This document shows, one piece after another, positions 55,997 through 64,000 of a stretch of 64,000 nt of DNA (positions are counted from its first letter, which is position 1; each line of letters begins with the position of its first letter). Source of the DNA: Burkholderia anthina. GTDB lineage: Bacteria > Pseudomonadota > Gammaproteobacteria > Burkholderiales > Burkholderiaceae. The notes under the pieces are model-generated. The model saw nothing but the letters and a program-made list of their open reading frames with translations. It had not been told where the DNA came from and ran no database searches. A program made the position numbers and the translations under genes. Where the stretch lies: the NCBI RefSeq assembly GCF_902498995.1, contig NZ_CABVLY010000024.1, forward strand, positions 1 through 64,000. Direction: 5' to 3'.

Positions 55997-57277
55997 TCAG
56001 GCAAACGTATCGACGAGGCCCACGCGGCTCACGGTCGCGGTGGCCGCTGCGGATTGCACGGCGTCGACCGGTGCATCGACGCCTGACGATCCGGCGCGTG
56101 CGCGCTGCGGCGACTGGCCGCCGGAGAAGCTCTGTTGCGCGTTCTGCTGTTGCGATGCGAAACCGCCGTCGCTGACGCTCGCGCTGCCGAGGCCGAGCCC
56201 GCCCGCTTCCATCGCTTCGCGCAGCTTCGGCAGCGCGGCTTCCACCGCATCGCGCACCTGTGCATGCTGCGACACGAACAGCGCGTGCGCGTGATTGTCG
56301 GCGACGCGCAGCACGACCTGCAGCGGGCCGAGGTCCGGCGGGTTCAGCGTCAGCTCGGCGCTCTGCTGGTGTGCGTTCGACAGGAACACGACCTTCTGGC
56401 TCAACGCGTCGGTCCAGTCGGCGGTGCCGACCTGTGGCGACAGCACGTGCGGGTTGGCCGCGGCGATCGCGCCGGCGGCCGGCGATGCCGGCACGCCGGA
56501 CTGCGCCGCGGCGGCAGCCGTTGCGGCGGCCGCGGCCATCGCGTCGGCGCTCGGGCTCGCAGTGTCGCCGGTCTGCGCGAGCGCATGCGCAGCCGGCTCG
56601 GCGCTCGCGGCGGCCTGCAGCGCCTGCGCGTTGGCCTGCGTGGGTGTCTGCTGCGCGGCGAGCGCGCCTTTTGCGTCGGCAAGCGTGCGGTCGAACGCCG
56701 ACGCTTTCGACGCGAGCGGCGCGGCGGCGGCCGATCCGGACGTCGCCGATGCCGTGCTCGCCCCGATCGCGCCCGCGCCGCCGGTCAGCTTCGCCAGCGC
56801 AGCCTGGAGCGCGTCGCGGCCCGATGCCGGCACGGCCGCCGCATCCTGGCTTGCGTGCCCCGCGGCATCCGGCTGGGCGGATGCCGCCGCGGCCGTCGCT
56901 GCATCGGCACTGGCCGGCGTTCCGTCGTTCGCGCGTGCTTGCAGCTGCGCCTGCACGGCGGCGGCGGCCGCGGCGAGCGCGGCGGCATCGCCATTGCTGG
57001 CGGTGCCCGCATCGTCGGCGGACTTGTCGTCGTCATCGCCGGGATGTCTGGCGCCGGCGGCCGGCGTCGACGACGCGTGTTTCGTCGCGGTATCCGGCTT
57101 GCTGCCGTGTGCCGTGTCGTGCCGCGTGACGACGCTGTGCTTCAGCGTCTGTGCGAACGGCGCGGCGGCCGGCGCGACCGCGGCATCGTTGCCGGCGGAC
57201 GAACCCGCGCCGCGGACGGCGCCGAGTGCGGCGCCCGCGGTGTCGATCAGCGCGCCGAGCAGAGGAAGGGGAGGCAT
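55997..57277 (-). CDS. fliK: Flagellar hook-length control protein FliK
   Basis: Secreted ruler that sets hook length and switches the export apparatus to filament substrates. The 426-residue product is Ala-rich through its N-terminal two thirds. The C-terminal part holds the conserved export-switching domain (AELTLNPPDLGPLQVVLRV, then FVSQHAQVRDAVEAALPKLREAM). The start at MPPLPLLGAL is 31 bases after fliJ; it ends the fliFGHIJK cluster. Confidence 0.92.
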   Translation of the reverse strand: MPPLPLLGALIDTAGAALGAVRGAGSSAGNDAAVAPAAAPFAQTLKHSVVTRHDTAHGSKPDTATKHASSTPAAGARHPGDDDDKSADDAGTASNGDAAALAAAAAAVQAQLQARANDGTPASADAATAAAASAQPDAAGHASQDAAAVPASGRDALQAALAKLTGGAGAIGASTASATSGSAAAAPLASKASAFDRTLADAKGALAAQQTPTQANAQALQAAASAEPAAHALAQTGDTASPSADAMAAAAATAAAAAQSGVPASPAAGAIAAANPHVLSPQVGTADWTDALSQKVVFLSNAHQQSAELTLNPPDLGPLQVVLRVADNHAHALFVSQHAQVRDAVEAALPKLREAMEAGGLGLGSASVSDGGFASQQQNAQQSFSGGQSPQRARAGSSGVDAPVDAVQSAAATATVSRVGLVDTFA

Positions 57278-57308
57278 GGCGATTCTCTCGTTCGAAGGCG
57301 GTGGACGG

Positions 57309-57767
57309 TTATGCCGATCGGGCCGCGTCGGCCCGCATGCGCAGCATCTTCGCGGCGTGCTCGTCGGCGTCGCGCTGCTCGCGCTTCGCCTCGCGCTGCG
57401 CGTCCTGCGCGACGCCGCGCGCCTGCAGGATTTCGTATGAGCCGACGGTGCGCTTCTTCTGCTGCCAGTTCGGGCGCGCTTCGTCGATGCGCGCTTCGGC
57501 GGCGGCCAGCACATTGCGCTGCTGCGCGATCGCCGTGTCGAGCGTATCGATGAACGCCTGGAAATTGCGCCAGTTGCCGGCCGGCATGCCGTGCTGCGCG
57601 GACTGCGCGAAGTTCGCGTGGTACTCGTCGCGATAGCGCAGCAGCGCGTCGAGCTGTTCGGCGGCCGACGCGCGCTCGCGCTGCGCGGTGCCGAGCTGCT
57701 TCGCGGCCGTGTCGAGGTCTTCCTGCGCGCGGTCGAGCAGCAATTGAAGGGGAAAGCCGTGTGCCAT
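57309..57767 (-). CDS. fliJ: Flagellar export chaperone FliJ
   Basis: Coiled-coil protein of 152 residues that escorts substrates and stabilises the FliI hexamer. It is almost wholly helical, with the typical FPLQLLLDRAQEDLDTAAKQL opening. Four bases or so separate it from fliI. The longer upstream reading overlaps fliI in another frame and is discarded. Confidence 0.9.
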   Translation of the reverse strand: MAHGFPLQLLLDRAQEDLDTAAKQLGTAQRERASAAEQLDALLRYRDEYHANFAQSAQHGMPAGNWRNFQAFIDTLDTAIAQQRNVLAAAEARIDEARPNWQQKKRTVGSYEILQARGVAQDAQREAKREQRDADEHAAKMLRMRADAARSA

Positions 57768-57772
57768 CCGGG

Positions 57773-59314
57773 TCAGCCTCCGTATACGTCGAACAGCGCA
57801 TCGAGCGCGGTGAGGCTGGACGCGAACGGCGCGCATTCGCGAAAGCCTTGCTGCAGGAACGATTCGATGCGCGGGTAGAGCGCGATCGCGCGGTCGAGCT
57901 GCGCGTCGCGGCCGGGCGCGTACGCGCCGACCGCGATCAGGTCGCGATTGCGCTGGTAGCGCGACAGCATCTGCTTGAACTGCCGCACGCGGTCGAGATG
58001 CTTTTCGTCGATCAGGGCGGTCATCGCGCGGCTGATCGACGCCTCGATGTCGATCGCCGGATAGTGGCCGGCCTCGGCGAGCGCGCGCGACAGCACGACG
58101 TGGCCGTCGAGAATGGCGCGCGCCGAATCGGCGATCGGGTCCTGCTGGTCGTCGCCTTCGGTCAGCACCGTGTAGAACGCGGTGATCGAGCCGCCGCCTT
58201 CGGGGCCGTTGCCGGTGCGTTCGACGAGCGCGGGCAGCTTCGCGAACACCGACGGCGGATAGCCTTTGGTCGCGGGCGGCTCGCCGATCGCGAGCGCGAT
58301 CTCGCGCTGCGCCATCGCGTAGCGCGTGAGCGAATCCATCAGCAGCAGCACGTGCTTGCCCTGGTCGCGGAAATACTCGGCGAGCGACGTGGCGTACGCC
58401 GCGCCCTGCATCCGCAGCAGCGGCGACACGTCGGCCGGCGCCGCGACGACGACCGAGCGCGCGAGTCCGTCCTCGCCGAGGATCTGTTCGATGAATTCCT
58501 TCACTTCGCGGCCGCGTTCGCCGATCAGCCCGATCACGATCACTTCCGCGCTCGTGTAGCGCGCCATCGTGCCGAGCAGCACCGACTTGCCGACGCCGGA
58601 GCCCGCGAACAACCCCATCCGCTGCCCGCGGCCGACGGTGAGCAGCGCGTTGATCGCGCGCACGCCGACGTCGAGGACGTGGTGGATCGGCTCGCGATCG
58701 AGCGGGTTGATCGACGGCGCCGACAGCGGGGCGTCGGCGTTCGAGCCGAGCGGGCCGAGGCCGTCGAGCGGGCGGCCCGATGCGTCGACGACGCGCCCGA
58801 GCATCTTCCAGCCGACCGGCAGCCGCTTGGCGCCCGCGAGCGGGTCGGTGACGGGCGCGTTCTCGAGCGGCCACACGCGCGCGCCGGGCAAGACGCCCGC
58901 GACGTCGGTGGTCGGCATCAGGAACAGGCGGTCGCCGGAGAAGCCGACGACTTCCGCTTCCGCGTGCGGCAGCGTGCTGCCTGGCGGCAATTCGATCGTG
59001 CATTCGGCGCCGACCGACAGGCGCAGCCCGATCGCCTCCAGCACGAGGCCGGCTGCACGCGTGAGGCGCCCGCACGGGCGCAGCGGCAGCGCGCGCTGAC
59101 TGCGCTCGGCGAGCCCGTTCAGGTGCGAGCGCCACTGTGCGAGATGCGGATTGTGCGGTGCGCGTGGCGCGTCGTCGGGCGTGCCGACCGCGAGCGGCTT
59201 CGCATGGCGGGCGGGGTCGTGTGCGCCGTCGGAGCCGAACGACGCGAGCGCGAGTTCGCGTTCGAGCGGCGTCATGCCGTCGTGCGCGAACGACTCGGGC
59301 ACGCGCGTCACCAC
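57773..59314 (-). CDS. fliI: Flagellum-specific ATPase FliI
   Basis: Hexameric ATPase of the flagellar type III export apparatus, related to F1 beta. Walker A AGSGVGKS is at 237-244. The product has 513 residues, roughly 55 longer at the N terminus than E. coli FliI, and starts at MVTRVPESFA. The start overlaps fliH by seven bases. Catalytic GPEGGGSITAFYTVL segment present. Confidence 0.96.
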   Translation of the reverse strand: MVTRVPESFAHDGMTPLERELALASFGSDGAHDPARHAKPLAVGTPDDAPRAPHNPHLAQWRSHLNGLAERSQRALPLRPCGRLTRAAGLVLEAIGLRLSVGAECTIELPPGSTLPHAEAEVVGFSGDRLFLMPTTDVAGVLPGARVWPLENAPVTDPLAGAKRLPVGWKMLGRVVDASGRPLDGLGPLGSNADAPLSAPSINPLDREPIHHVLDVGVRAINALLTVGRGQRMGLFAGSGVGKSVLLGTMARYTSAEVIVIGLIGERGREVKEFIEQILGEDGLARSVVVAAPADVSPLLRMQGAAYATSLAEYFRDQGKHVLLLMDSLTRYAMAQREIALAIGEPPATKGYPPSVFAKLPALVERTGNGPEGGGSITAFYTVLTEGDDQQDPIADSARAILDGHVVLSRALAEAGHYPAIDIEASISRAMTALIDEKHLDRVRQFKQMLSRYQRNRDLIAVGAYAPGRDAQLDRAIALYPRIESFLQQGFRECAPFASSLTALDALFDVYGG

Positions 59315-59991
59315 GCGCCCACCTTGCCGATCGCGGCGGCGACGCGCTGCCAGCGCGTGGGCAGCGTTGCGTCGACTTCGCCGGTGGCCGCATGCGCGCG
59401 GCAGCCGCCGCGCTCGATCGACGCGTCGGTGCGCACGTTCCAGCCGAGCGTATCGAGATCGTCCTGCAGATACGCTTCGACGACGGGCAGGTCGGCCGGA
59501 TTCACCGCGAGATGCGGCGCGCCGGACAGCGCCGGCTCGGCGGCGAGCACGTCGCGCACGGCCGCGACGAGCGCGGCGGGATCATGCTTCACGTGCTGGC
59601 GCACGACCTGCTGCGCGATGTCGAGCGCGAGCTGCGCGAGGTCGGCCGCGAGATCGTGCCCGGCGTTCGACACGGCTTCGCGAAACGACGCGGCGAGGGC
59701 CGCGAGCTGCGCGGCCTGTTCGCGCGCTTCGGCTTGGCCGGCCTCGAAGCCCTGCGCGTGGCCCTGCTCGAAACCCGCCTGGTAGCCGCGTGCCTGGCCT
59801 TCGACGTGCCCGGCCGCATGGCCTTCGGCGTGCGCGGCGTCGCGCACGCGCTGCAATTCCTCGGCGAGCGCGGCGGCCGCCGCTGCCGCATCGTCGGCAG
59901 GCGGCGGGGGCGGCGGCGGATCGAACGACGTCATCTCCCACCGCTGGTACGCGGTGAGGGTGCCGGCGCGCGCGCGCTTGGAATCAGACAT
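59308..59991 (-). CDS. fliH: Flagellar export regulator FliH
   Basis: Stator-like regulator binding FliI. The 227-residue protein has a low-complexity N terminus with a short proline run, and a glycine/alanine heptad stretch (AHAEGHAAGHVEGQARGYQ) typical of FliH, followed by the C-terminal FliI-binding domain. It overlaps fliG by eight bases and fliI by seven. Confidence 0.92.
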   Translation of the reverse strand: MSDSKRARAGTLTAYQRWEMTSFDPPPPPPPADDAAAAAAALAEELQRVRDAAHAEGHAAGHVEGQARGYQAGFEQGHAQGFEAGQAEAREQAAQLAALAASFREAVSNAGHDLAADLAQLALDIAQQVVRQHVKHDPAALVAAVRDVLAAEPALSGAPHLAVNPADLPVVEAYLQDDLDTLGWNVRTDASIERGGCRAHAATGEVDATLPTRWQRVAAAIGKVGAW

Positions 59992-60979
59992 ACGCGTCTT
60001 CCGACTTGCCGCCGATCACGACCTGGCCGCTTTCGGCGAGGTTGCGCACGATCTGCAGGATGCGGCGCTGCTGCGTTTCGACTTCGGACACGCGCACCGG
60101 GCCGCGCGCGTCGAGATCCTCGGCGAGCAGTTCGGCCGCGCGCTGCGACATGTTCGCGAGGAACTTCTGGCGCAGCGCGGGCGGCGCGCCCTTCAGCGCG
60201 ACGATCAGCGTTTCCGACTCGACTTCCTTCAGCACCATCTGGATCGCGCGGTCCTCGAGGTCGAGCAGGTTCTCGAACACGAACATCTGGTCGATGATCT
60301 TCTGCGCGAGATCGGCGTCGTACTGGCGCACGCTTTCGAGCACGCCTTCTTCATGGTTGCTCGTCATGAAGTTCAGGATCTCGGCCGCGGTGCGGATGCC
60401 GCCCATCGGGCTGCGCTTGAGGTTGTCGCTGCCGGACAGCAGGCCGGTCAGCACGTCGTCGAGCTCGCGCAGCGCGGCCGGCTGGATGCCGTCGAGCGTC
60501 GCGATCCGCAGCATCACGTCGTTGCGCAGCCGCTCGGCGAAGCACGACGCGATCTCGGACGCCTGGTCGCGGTCGAGGTGCACGAGGATCGTCGCGATGA
60601 TCTGCGGGTGCTCGTTCTTGATCAGCTCGGCGACGGCGCCCGAGTCCATCCACTTGAGACCCTCGATGCCGCTCGTGTCGCTGCCCTGCAGGATGCGGTC
60701 GATCAGCACGCCGGCCTTGTCTTCGCCGAGCGCCTTGGTCAGCACCGAGCGGATGTAGTCGCTCGAATCGAGCGACAGCGCGGTGTGTCCCTCGGCTTCC
60801 TTCACGAAGTCCTGCAGCACGTCGTCGATCTGCTCGCGCGTGACGTTCTTCAGCGCGGCCATCGCGGCGCCGATCTTCTGGACCTCGCGCGGTGCGAGGA
60901 ACCTGAATACCTGGGCGGCTTCTTCCTCGCCGATCGACATCAGCAGCAGCGCGCTCTTGGTCAAACCTTCAGCGTTCAT
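59984..60979 (-). CDS. fliG: Flagellar motor switch protein FliG
   Basis: Rotor component of 331 residues that couples torque from MotA and binds FliF and FliM. It starts MNAEGLTKSALLLMSIGEEEAA, holds the middle EHPQ motif (LIKNEHPQIIATIL) and a C-terminal charged helix (MVLKEVESETLIVALKGA) for MotA contact. It overlaps fliF by 11 bases. Confidence 0.96.
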   Translation of the reverse strand: MNAEGLTKSALLLMSIGEEEAAQVFRFLAPREVQKIGAAMAALKNVTREQIDDVLQDFVKEAEGHTALSLDSSDYIRSVLTKALGEDKAGVLIDRILQGSDTSGIEGLKWMDSGAVAELIKNEHPQIIATILVHLDRDQASEIASCFAERLRNDVMLRIATLDGIQPAALRELDDVLTGLLSGSDNLKRSPMGGIRTAAEILNFMTSNHEEGVLESVRQYDADLAQKIIDQMFVFENLLDLEDRAIQMVLKEVESETLIVALKGAPPALRQKFLANMSQRAAELLAEDLDARGPVRVSEVETQQRRILQIVRNLAESGQVVIGGKSEDAYV

Positions 60980-62732
60980 CGGACACCCAATTCTTCACGA
61001 CGGTGGCGACGATCTTCGGATCCCGGCGGGCGATCGTGCGCGCATAGTCGAGGTTGCGTTCGTGGCGGTGCTTCTCGTTCTCGAAGCCGAGCTGCAGCGG
61101 GTCGGCTTCGTCGGCGCCGAGCTGCGCGGGCAGGCCGTCGAGCGCGACCGGATCGTCCGGCGCCGCGAGCGCCGGCGCGACCGGCTGCGGCGGCGGGAAC
61201 GCGCGGCGCATCGCCGGGCGCACGAACATGAAATAGAGCGCGATCGCGGCGACCGCGATGCCGAGCCACTTCGCGACTTCCTTCGCCATCGCGATCATGT
61301 CCGGCTGGCGCCACCACGGCAGGTCGGCGTACGGGTCGCTCACGCTCGAGAACGCGCTGTTCACGACGTTGACGGAGTCGCCGCGCTTCTCGTCGTAGCC
61401 CATCGCGTCCTTCACGAGCTGCTCGACCTGCGCGAGCTTCGCGGGCGGCAGCGGCTGCATCGTCACGTGGCCCTTCGCGTCGGCGACCGGCTGGTAATTG
61501 ACGACGACGGCGACCGACAGCCGCTTCACGTTGCCCATCGGCTGCTCGAGATGGCGGATCGTCTTGTCGAGCTCGTAGTTGGTCGTCTGGTCCTTGCGGT
61601 CGCTGACCGGCGTCGTCTGCGGCCCGCCCTGGCCGTTGGCGGCGACGACCGGCGCGGAAGCCGGCTGCGGCGGCGTGTTCGACAGCGCGCCCGGCACGCC
61701 CGATGCGCCGCCCTGCGCGAGTTCGGTCGCGCTGCTGGTCTGCTGGCTGCGGATCGCGGCCTGCTGCGGCGTGCCGTTCGGGCCGTAGCTTTCCGAGGTC
61801 TGCTCGATCTTCGAGAAATCGACGTCCGCGCTGACCTGCGAGCGCGCGTTGCCGGTGCCGAAGATCGGCGCGAGGATCGCGTCGATGCGCTTTTGCGTAT
61901 TGCCCTCGATCTGCTGCACGTACTTGAGCTGGCTCGCGTCGAGGCCGGACACCGACGCGGACTGCGTGAGCAGGTTGCCGTCCTGGTCGACGATCGTCAC
62001 GTTCTTCGCGGGCATGTCGGGCACGCCGGACGACACCATCCGCGTGATCGCCTGCACCTGGCCGTCGTCGAGCACGCGGCCCGGGTAGAGATCGACGAAC
62101 ACGGACGCGCTCGGCGCTTCCTTGTCGCGCACGAACACCGACGGCTTCGGGATCGCGAGATGCACGCGCGCGCCGCGCACGGCGTTGATCGACTCGATCG
62201 TGCGTTGCAGCTCGCCTTCGAGCGCGCGCTGGTAGTTCACCTGCTCGGCGAACTGGCTGATGCCGAATTTCTGGTTGTCCATCAGCTCGAAGCCGACCGA
62301 GCCGCCCTTGGGCAGGCCCATCGCGGCGAGCTTCAGGCGCGTTTCATGCACCTGGTTCGACGGCACGAGGATCGCGCCGCCGGCGTCGGCGAACTTGTAC
62401 GGCACGTTGGCCTGCTGGAGCGCGGTGATGATCGCGCCGCCGTCGCGGTCCGACAGGTTGCTGTACAGCACGCGATAGTCGGGCGCGCGGCTCCACAGCA
62501 CGAGCGCGGTGATCACGGCGACCGCGAACGCGACGGCGATCACGAACGGCAGCTTCGGGTTGCCCTTCATCCGCGAGATGCCCGGGATGCGTTCGGCGAA
62601 GCCGCCCAACCCGAAGTCCGCGCCAGCGCCGCCCGCTCCCGGCAGCGCGGCGGCCGCGGTGGCGCCTGGCACCGGGCTGGCGAGGCCCGCGCGGGCGTCG
62701 GGGTTGATCAGCGAATTGGCCTGCGAATCCAT
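60969..62732 (-). CDS. fliF: Flagellar MS-ring protein FliF
   Basis: Forms the MS ring in the inner membrane. The 587-residue protein has membrane segments at about 58-77 (FVIAVAFAVAVITALVLWSR) and 470-490, the ring-building motifs between, and the C-terminal FliG-binding helix (RDPKIVATVVKNWV). First gene of the fliFGHIJK unit, divergent from fliE across about 253 bases. Confidence 0.96.
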   Translation of the reverse strand: MDSQANSLINPDARAGLASPVPGATAAAALPGAGGAGADFGLGGFAERIPGISRMKGNPKLPFVIAVAFAVAVITALVLWSRAPDYRVLYSNLSDRDGGAIITALQQANVPYKFADAGGAILVPSNQVHETRLKLAAMGLPKGGSVGFELMDNQKFGISQFAEQVNYQRALEGELQRTIESINAVRGARVHLAIPKPSVFVRDKEAPSASVFVDLYPGRVLDDGQVQAITRMVSSGVPDMPAKNVTIVDQDGNLLTQSASVSGLDASQLKYVQQIEGNTQKRIDAILAPIFGTGNARSQVSADVDFSKIEQTSESYGPNGTPQQAAIRSQQTSSATELAQGGASGVPGALSNTPPQPASAPVVAANGQGGPQTTPVSDRKDQTTNYELDKTIRHLEQPMGNVKRLSVAVVVNYQPVADAKGHVTMQPLPPAKLAQVEQLVKDAMGYDEKRGDSVNVVNSAFSSVSDPYADLPWWRQPDMIAMAKEVAKWLGIAVAAIALYFMFVRPAMRRAFPPPQPVAPALAAPDDPVALDGLPAQLGADEADPLQLGFENEKHRHERNLDYARTIARRDPKIVATVVKNWVSDER

Positions 62733-62985
62733 GCGACGAGTTTCTCCGGAGCGGGACGACTGAGCCGCTCGGACGAGCGGACAGACAATGACACGATGCG
62801 ATTATCGTGATCCGGCGGCGCGTCCGATCGACCGAAAAGAGCGGGGTTTCCCCCGTACTTTCGCGGCTTTGGCGTGTGGTGCGCTGCTATCCTTTTTCGC
62901 GATCCGGCATGGTGCGCGTCGTGCGGCGCCGGCGGATCGCCCGGTCAGGCCGGGTCTCTTCTCTTAATTCAAGTCTGGGGACAGC
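62733..62985. promoter_or_regulatory. fliF / fliE divergent intergenic region
   Basis: 253 bases with no gene. It contains a GGGG-TTT-CCCC stem-loop at about 62846-62856. No convincing FlhDC box or sigma-28 site was identified, so both genes' promoters are unassigned. Confidence 0.4.
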
Positions 62986-63330
62986 ATGACTGCCAACGTC
63001 AGCGGAATCGGATCGGTGTTGCAACAGATGCAGGCGATGGCCGCGCAGGCGTCCGGCGGGGTCACGAGCCCTGCGGCCGCGCTCGCCGGCTCCGGCGCCG
63101 CGACCGCCGGCACGTTCGCGAGCGCGATGAAGGCGTCGCTCGACAAGATCAGCGGCGACCAGCAGCACGCGCTGGGCGAGGCGCAGGCGTTCGAAGTCGG
63201 CGCGCCGAACGTGTCGCTGAACGACGTGATGGTCGACATGCAGAAGGCCAACATCGGCTTCCAGTTCGGGCTCCAGGTCCGCAACAAGCTCGTGAGCGCC
63301 TACAACGACATCATGCAGATGTCGGTGTGA
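62986..63330 (+). CDS. fliE: Flagellar hook-basal body protein FliE
   Basis: 114-residue adaptor between MS ring and rod. Typical C-terminal NVSLNDVMVDMQKANIGFQ and ending VSAYNDIMQMSV. GGGGACAG precedes the ATG. The N-terminal half is Ala/Gly-rich, as usual. Confidence 0.95.
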   Translation: MTANVSGIGSVLQQMQAMAAQASGGVTSPAAALAGSGAATAGTFASAMKASLDKISGDQQHALGEAQAFEVGAPNVSLNDVMVDMQKANIGFQFGLQVRNKLVSAYNDIMQMSV

Positions 63331-63374
63331 CGCGCGCCGGCCGGCCGCGTCGACGGGCCGGCGGCCCGCGCGCC

Positions 63375-63401
63375 TAAAGCTTTTCAATTTCCTTCCGATA
63401 A
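63375..63401 (+). promoter_or_regulatory. Sigma-28 (FliA) promoter of fliST
   Basis: TAAAGCTT at 63375-63382 and TCCGATAA at 63394-63401 with an 11-base spacer, close to the consensus TAAAGTTT-N11-GCCGATAA. It lies 75 bases before fliS and is the expected class III promoter. Confidence 0.85.
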
Positions 63402-63475
63402 CTGCGGAAGATGGCCGCGTCGTGCAATGCAGGGCGGCGGCCTCCGCATAGCCAACGCATCAAAAGGAGAAGCGC

Positions 63476-63910
63476 ATGTTTTCCCCAGGACACGCTGGAG
63501 CCAGTGCGTACGCGCGTGTCGGCGTCGAGACGGGGGTGATGGGCGCGTCCCCGCACCGGCTGATCGCGATGCTGTACCAGGGCGCGCGGCAGGCCATCGC
63601 GCTCGCGCGCCTGCACTTGCAGCAAGGCAACGTGCCGGCCCGCGGCGAAGCGATCGGCAAGGCGATCGGGATCGTCGAGAGCGGCCTGCAGGCTTCGCTG
63701 AACCGCGACGCGGGCGGCGAGATCGCCACGCGCCTCGACGCGCTGTACGCGTATATCGGCCGGCGCCTGCTGCAGGCCAATGCGGACGCGAGCGATGCGA
63801 TGCTGGTCGAGGCCGACGGGCTGCTCGCGACGCTCGAGGAAGCATGGACGGGCATCGCGCCGGAAGTCGCGCGCATGGCCGCACAACAGGCAGCGGGCGC
63901 GGCGCGATGA
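63476..63910 (+). CDS. fliS: Flagellin export chaperone FliS
   Basis: Four-helix chaperone of 144 residues that holds flagellin before export. Opening has the conserved YARVGVETGVMGASPHRLIAML motif region (YxxxxxxT...PHxLI) and later helix YAYIGRRLLQAN. AAAGGAG is upstream. The stop overlaps fliT by four bases (ATGA). Confidence 0.94.
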   Translation: MFSPGHAGASAYARVGVETGVMGASPHRLIAMLYQGARQAIALARLHLQQGNVPARGEAIGKAIGIVESGLQASLNRDAGGEIATRLDALYAYIGRRLLQANADASDAMLVEADGLLATLEEAWTGIAPEVARMAAQQAAGAAR

Positions 63911-64000
63911 ATCGCAAGGCCGAGTATTTCGCGCGTTACGAGGCGCTCGCGGCCGTGTCGGGCCGGATGCTGTGCGCCGCGCGCGGCGCGGACTGGAGCG
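63907..64000 (+). CDS. fliT: Flagellar protein FliT, 3' end outside window
   Basis: ATG at 63907 overlapping the fliS stop, with 31 codons visible: MNRKAEYFARYEALAAVSGR then MLCAARG. FliT is a FliD chaperone and FlhDC antagonist in enterics. The assignment rests mainly on position after fliS and on the helical start, since the C terminus is missing. Confidence 0.75.
   Translation, partial: MNRKAEYFARYEALAAVSGRMLCAARGADWS

Overview
The window is GC-rich (by eye about two thirds G+C), densely coded DNA from a betaproteobacterium, almost certainly a Burkholderia of the cepacia-complex type and its large chromosome. The evidence is gene order and protein sequence: mreBCD-mrdA divergent from gatCAB, slmA-nucleotidase-argB, a RegB/RegA pair next to hslVU and dksA, xerC-DUF484-dapF near lpxL and metK, and the fliKJIHGF / fliE / fliST flagellar block. 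I saw no tRNA or rRNA gene, insertion sequence, prophage or CRISPR array.

Layout. 1-5 kb: cell-shape genes (mrdA truncated by the window edge, mreD, mreC, mreB) on the minus strand. 5.3-8.8 kb: gatCAB, with a palindromic repeat fused to the end of gatA. 8.9-10.6 kb: a PPK2 polyphosphate kinase and exonuclease III. 10.6-12.9 kb: a zinc alcohol dehydrogenase divergent from an AraC-type regulator. 12.9-17.3 kb: an M48-like protein lacking its catalytic Glu, AmpG, and metW-metX. 17.5-26.9 kb: surface-structure island, all minus strand: a type 1 chaperone-usher fimbrial operon (pilin, chaperone, usher, adhesin, second pilin) followed by a large autotransporter. 27.5-29.8 kb: slmA, a HAD nucleotidase and argB. 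30.1-32.4 kb: a CWC mini-protein and the RegB/RegA redox two-component system. 32.6-36.7 kb: hslVU, a one-cysteine DksA and a His-rich COG0523 metal GTPase. 36.9-44.2 kb: an RlmI-type methyltransferase, xerC, DUF484, dapF, a HigBA toxin-antitoxin pair, lpxL and metK. 44.2-56 kb: more accessory metabolism: phytanoyl-CoA dioxygenase-like enzyme, DUF3185, aldo-keto reductase, DMT and MFS transporters, SrkA-like kinase, coniferyl aldehyde dehydrogenase and GMC oxidoreductase. 56-64 kb: flagellar basal body and export genes, ending in a fliT cut by the window edge.

How parts work together. MreBCD and PBP2 form the elongasome, and SlmA couples nucleoid position to division. MetX/MetW and MetK bracket methionine and SAM synthesis, and both genes have leader DNA that can form hairpins. 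The zinc-independent-type DksA beside a COG0523 GTPase suggests a link to zinc shortage. RegB/RegA and a candidate Anr/FNR box upstream of the dioxygenase point to oxygen-responsive control. FliS/FliT lie behind a very good sigma-28 promoter, as expected for late flagellar chaperones.

No clearly new multi-gene system is evident. The less ordinary items are the repeat that extends GatA and can pair with the gatB ribosome site, the HGIAH M48 protein, the multi-hairpin leader before a 61-residue membrane protein, the metK leader, the HigBA insertion with its operator, and the fimbria-autotransporter island with a low-GC adhesin.
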